DNA from: Rubrivivax sp.
Lineage (GTDB): Bacteria; Pseudomonadota; Gammaproteobacteria; Burkholderiales; Burkholderiaceae_C
Direction: 5' to 3'
NCBI GenBank assembly: GCA_021298085.1
Contig: JAJTDE010000032.1
Span: 1 to 36,753 of the forward strand
Length of the DNA stretch: 36,753 nt
Part shown: one piece after another, positions 34,536 through 36,753 of the stretch
Position numbering within the stretch: the first letter of the stretch is position 1
How the letters are laid out: the number at the start of each line of letters is the position of its first letter
Made by a program: the position numbers and the translations under genes
The notes under the pieces: model-generated
Told to the model about the DNA's origin: nothing
The model's database searches: none
What the model saw: only the letters and a program-made list of their open reading frames with translations

Positions 34536-34991
34536 ATGTCACCCCAACAGATTGCCGAACAGGTCCGCGACGAGATGTTGCTGGACGACAAGGCCACGCC
34601 CTGGCTGGGCATCCAGATCGAGCAGGTGGCGCCGGGCCAGTGTGTGGCCTCGATGACGGTGCGCAAGGAAATGGTCAACGGCCATGGGTTGGCCCATGGC
34701 GGCCTGATCACCGCCCTGGCCGACAGCGCCTTTGCCTTTGCCTGCAACGCCTACAACGAGGTCTCGGTGGCCTCGGGGTTTGACGTGAACCTGCTGGCCT
34801 CGGCCCGCGCCGGTGATGTCCTCACGGCGCGGTGTGACGAGGGCAGCAAGTCGGGCCGCACGGGTGTCTATGACGTGGTGGTCAGCAACCAGCACGGCGA
34901 ACGCATCGCGGTGTTTCGCGGGCGCAGCTACACGATGAAGGGCCGGGCCATCATCGAAGGCCTGCCGGTGGGCAAGCAGCGCACCGACTGA
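34536..34991 (+). CDS. paaI: PaaI, hydroxyphenylacetyl-CoA thioesterase
   Basis: A 151-residue hotdog-fold thioesterase. PaaI is thought to rescue CoA by hydrolysing dead-end phenylacetyl-CoA hydroxylation products. The characteristic loop MVNGHGLAHGGLITALADSA (residues 46-65) includes the His/Gly turn and Asp63, equivalent to the catalytic Asp61 of E. coli PaaI. Later strands FDVNLLASARAGDVLTARC and GRTGVYDVVVSNQHGERIAV, then FRGRSYTMKG, match the family. ATG 34536 lies five bases after the paaG stop; the longer open frame upstream is a shadow of paaG. The protein's length is typical (about 140-150). A 98-base gap with no visible signal separates it from paaK. Confidence 0.93.
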   Translation: MSPQQIAEQVRDEMLLDDKATPWLGIQIEQVAPGQCVASMTVRKEMVNGHGLAHGGLITALADSAFAFACNAYNEVSVASGFDVNLLASARAGDVLTARCDEGSKSGRTGVYDVVVSNQHGERIAVFRGRSYTMKGRAIIEGLPVGKQRTD

Positions 34992-35089
34992 GCCTCTGCC
35001 AGCCGACGCCCTGACGCTGCACCGCAGACACCACACCCCGCAACGCGCTGAACTGCGCCCACCACCATTGACGCCCAGGGGTCGCTCCG

Positions 35090-36397
35090 ATGCCTGTCAA
35101 ACACCCCGCTCCAGGTGACCTGGAACCCATCGAGACCGCCAGTGCCGATGAATTGCAGGCGCTGCAGCTGAAGCGTCTGCAGTGGACGCTGCAGCAGGCC
35201 TATGACCATGTGCCGCACTACCGCCAGGCCTTTGAGGCACGCGGTGTGCACCCCAGTGATTGCCGCAGTTTGGCCGATCTGGCGAAGTTCCCGTTCACCA
35301 CCAAGGCGGACCTGCGCGCCAACTACCCCTTCGGCCTGTTTGCCGTGCCGCGCCAGCAGGTGGTGCGCATCCACGCCAGCAGTGGCACCACCGGCAAGCC
35401 CACCGTCGTGGGCTACACCCAGGGCGACATCGACCGCTGGGCCGACCTGGTGGCCCGCAGCATCCGCGCCGCCGGTGGCCGGGCCGGCGACATGGTGCAC
35501 GTGGGCTACGGCTACGGCCTGTTCACCGGCGGCCTGGGCGCGCACTACGGCGCCGAGAAGATGGGCTGCACGGTGATCCCGATGAGTGGCGGGCAGACCG
35601 AGAAGCAGGTGCAGCTGATGGTCGACTTCCAGCCCGACATCATCATGTGCACGCCCAGCTACATGCAGGTGATCGTCGAAGAGTTTCGCCGTCAGGGCCT
35701 GGACCCGCGCGCCATGTCGCCGCAGGTGGGCATCTTCGGCGCCGAGCCCTGGACGGAAGAGATGCGCCGCGACATCGAGCGCAGCGCCGGCCTCGATGCC
35801 GTGGACATCTACGGCCTGAGCGAGGTCATGGGCCCCGGTGTGGCCAGCGAGTGCGTCGAGACCAAGGACGGCCCGGTCATCTGGGAAGACCATTTCTACC
35901 CGGAGATCATCGACCCCGACACCGGTGAGGTGCTGCCCCCGGGCAGCGAGGGTGAGCTGGTGTTCACCACCCTCACCAAGGAAGCGCTGCCCGTCATCCG
36001 CTACCGCACGCGCGACCTGACCCGCCTGCTGCCGCCCACGGCCCGCAGCATGCGCCGCATGGGCAAGATCGTGGGCCGCAGCGACGACATGCTCATCATC
36101 CGCGGCGTCAACCTCTTCCCCACCCAGGTCGAGGAACTGGTGCTGCAGCAGGAACGGCTGTCCGGCCAGTACCAGCTGGTGGTCACCCGCGAGGGCCCCC
36201 TGGACGAACTGCTGGTGCGCTGCGAGATCAAACCCGAGCACCAGCACGACAACCGCGACACCCTGGCCGCCGAGCTGCGCCAGCGCATCAAGACCCTGAT
36301 CGGCGTCAGCGCGGCGGTGGAGGTCGGCCTGCCCGATTCCATCGAGCGCACGCTGGTGGGCAAGGCGCGGCGCGTGATCGACAAGCGCAAGGCCTGA
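35090..36397 (+). CDS. paaK: PaaK, phenylacetate-CoA ligase
   Basis: A 435-residue adenylate-forming enzyme that activates phenylacetate with ATP and CoA to phenylacetyl-CoA, the first committed step of the pathway. The nucleotide-binding motif is ASSGTTGKPTVVGYT (96-110) with Lys103. YGYGLFTGGLGAHYGAEKMG and GAEPWTEEMRRDIER are PaaK-type segments, DIYGLSEVMGPGVASEC is the A5-like motif, and the C-terminal lid begins near GRSDDMLIIRGVNLFPTQVE. The final Lys-containing SIERTLVGKARRVID matches the family end. The length is the usual one (about 430-440). It starts at ATG 35090 and ends 37 bases before paaA. Confidence 0.97.
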   Translation: MPVKHPAPGDLEPIETASADELQALQLKRLQWTLQQAYDHVPHYRQAFEARGVHPSDCRSLADLAKFPFTTKADLRANYPFGLFAVPRQQVVRIHASSGTTGKPTVVGYTQGDIDRWADLVARSIRAAGGRAGDMVHVGYGYGLFTGGLGAHYGAEKMGCTVIPMSGGQTEKQVQLMVDFQPDIIMCTPSYMQVIVEEFRRQGLDPRAMSPQVGIFGAEPWTEEMRRDIERSAGLDAVDIYGLSEVMGPGVASECVETKDGPVIWEDHFYPEIIDPDTGEVLPPGSEGELVFTTLTKEALPVIRYRTRDLTRLLPPTARSMRRMGKIVGRSDDMLIIRGVNLFPTQVEELVLQQERLSGQYQLVVTREGPLDELLVRCEIKPEHQHDNRDTLAAELRQRIKTLIGVSAAVEVGLPDSIERTLVGKARRVIDKRKA

Positions 36398-36434
36398 GCC
36401 GCACCCTCATTGAACCATCCCCACGAGGCACCGC

Positions 36435-36753
36435 ATGTACACCCAAGCCATGGACCTGGCGCCCAAGGACGACCGCAAGCCCCTGCGTTCGGCCGAGGAC
36501 GCCGAACGCGAACGCCGCTTCGACGAGACGATCGACGCCGGTGGCTTCATCGAGGCCAAGGACTGGATGCCTGGCCACTACCGCAAGACGCTGGTGCGGC
36601 AGATCAGCCAGCACGCGCACTCCGAGATCGTCGGCATGCTGCCCGAAGGCAACTGGGTGACACGGGCCCCCACCCTGAAGCGCAAGACCATCCTGCTGGC
36701 CAAGATCCAGGACGAGGGCGGCCACGGCCTGTACCTGTACGCCGCGGCCGAGA
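36435..36753 (+). CDS. paaA: PaaA, phenylacetyl-CoA epoxidase subunit A (5' part, cut by window end)
   Basis: The first 106 residues of the catalytic subunit of the multicomponent ring-1,2-phenylacetyl-CoA epoxidase; the full protein is about 330 residues. The start ATG 36435 has GAGG six bases upstream. The N-terminus [20 protein letters not shown] and the run [20 protein letters not shown], then [20 protein letters not shown] match PaaA closely. [12 protein letters not shown] gives the Glu94-x2-His97 pair, two of the ligands of the di-iron centre. The remaining epoxidase subunits (PaaB-PaaE) are expected beyond the window. The reading frame is intact to the last base. Confidence 0.95.
   Translation, partial: MYTQAMDLAPKDDRKPLRSAEDAERERRFDETIDAGGFIEAKDWMPGHYRKTLVRQISQHAHSEIVGMLPEGNWVTRAPTLKRKTILLAKIQDEGGHGLYLYAAAE

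Overview
The window is a stretch of chromosome-like, gene-dense, high-GC DNA from a betaproteobacterium, most probably a member of the Burkholderiales (Rubrivivax/Leptothrix/Comamonadaceae-like). This is inferred from the gene families (4-hydroxybenzoate hydroxylase, TRAP transporter, paa genes, an AtzE/AtzG/AtzF-type ureide cluster with ABC importers), the strong G/C third-position bias and the many long antisense shadow frames. I see no tRNA, rRNA, insertion sequence, prophage gene or CRISPR array.

Layout. 1-3.1 kb: an exported GDSL esterase lipoprotein, a small membrane-associated unknown, and a secreted beta/gamma-crystallin protein with a duplicated cysteine-containing C-terminal unit. 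3.1-7.6 kb: pobA (4-hydroxybenzoate 3-monooxygenase), divergent from a complete TRAP importer (DctP, DctQ, DctM types), suggesting uptake and ring hydroxylation of an aromatic acid. 7.5-14.8 kb: housekeeping and miscellaneous genes, namely a DusC-type tRNA-dihydrouridine synthase, a B12-binding-type radical SAM protein with an unusual C-x4-C-x2-C cluster motif, an exported agmatine/peptidylarginine deiminase-family protein, an M17 leucyl aminopeptidase, an alpha/beta hydrolase and a small membrane protein. An internally shortened XRE/MmyB-type regulator follows.

15.5-32.3 kb: the most interesting part, a tightly packed run of 16 same-strand genes that looks like one operon for import and hydrolysis of a biuret-like or ureide nitrogen compound. 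It encodes allophanate hydrolase (AtzF), a peptide/nickel-type solute-binding protein, the AtzG-AtzE-AtzH (HpxX-HpxY-HpxZ) trio, a BMP-type ABC importer (binding protein, two permeases, double ATPase) with biuret hydrolase (BiuH) placed between its permease and ATPase genes, a second isochorismatase-type amidohydrolase, and a Dpp-type importer (two permeases, two ATPases). A GntR/FCD regulator closes it. From the known families, BiuH would turn biuret into allophanate plus ammonia and AtzF would finish allophanate to ammonia and CO2, while AtzE/AtzG would act on a carboxybiuret or oxalurate-like acyl-urea. No cyanuric acid hydrolase (AtzD) or urea carboxylase is present, so the real entry substrate is open. 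A near-palindrome CTTGTATACCAG and a partial sigma-54 type element lie just before the first gene.

32.3-36.8 kb: a GGDEF-domain remnant, an EamA-type exporter, and then the start of a phenylacetate degradation operon (paaG, paaI, paaK and the 5' part of paaA, cut by the window end), preceded by a perfect palindrome CCGACGGTCGG that could be its operator.
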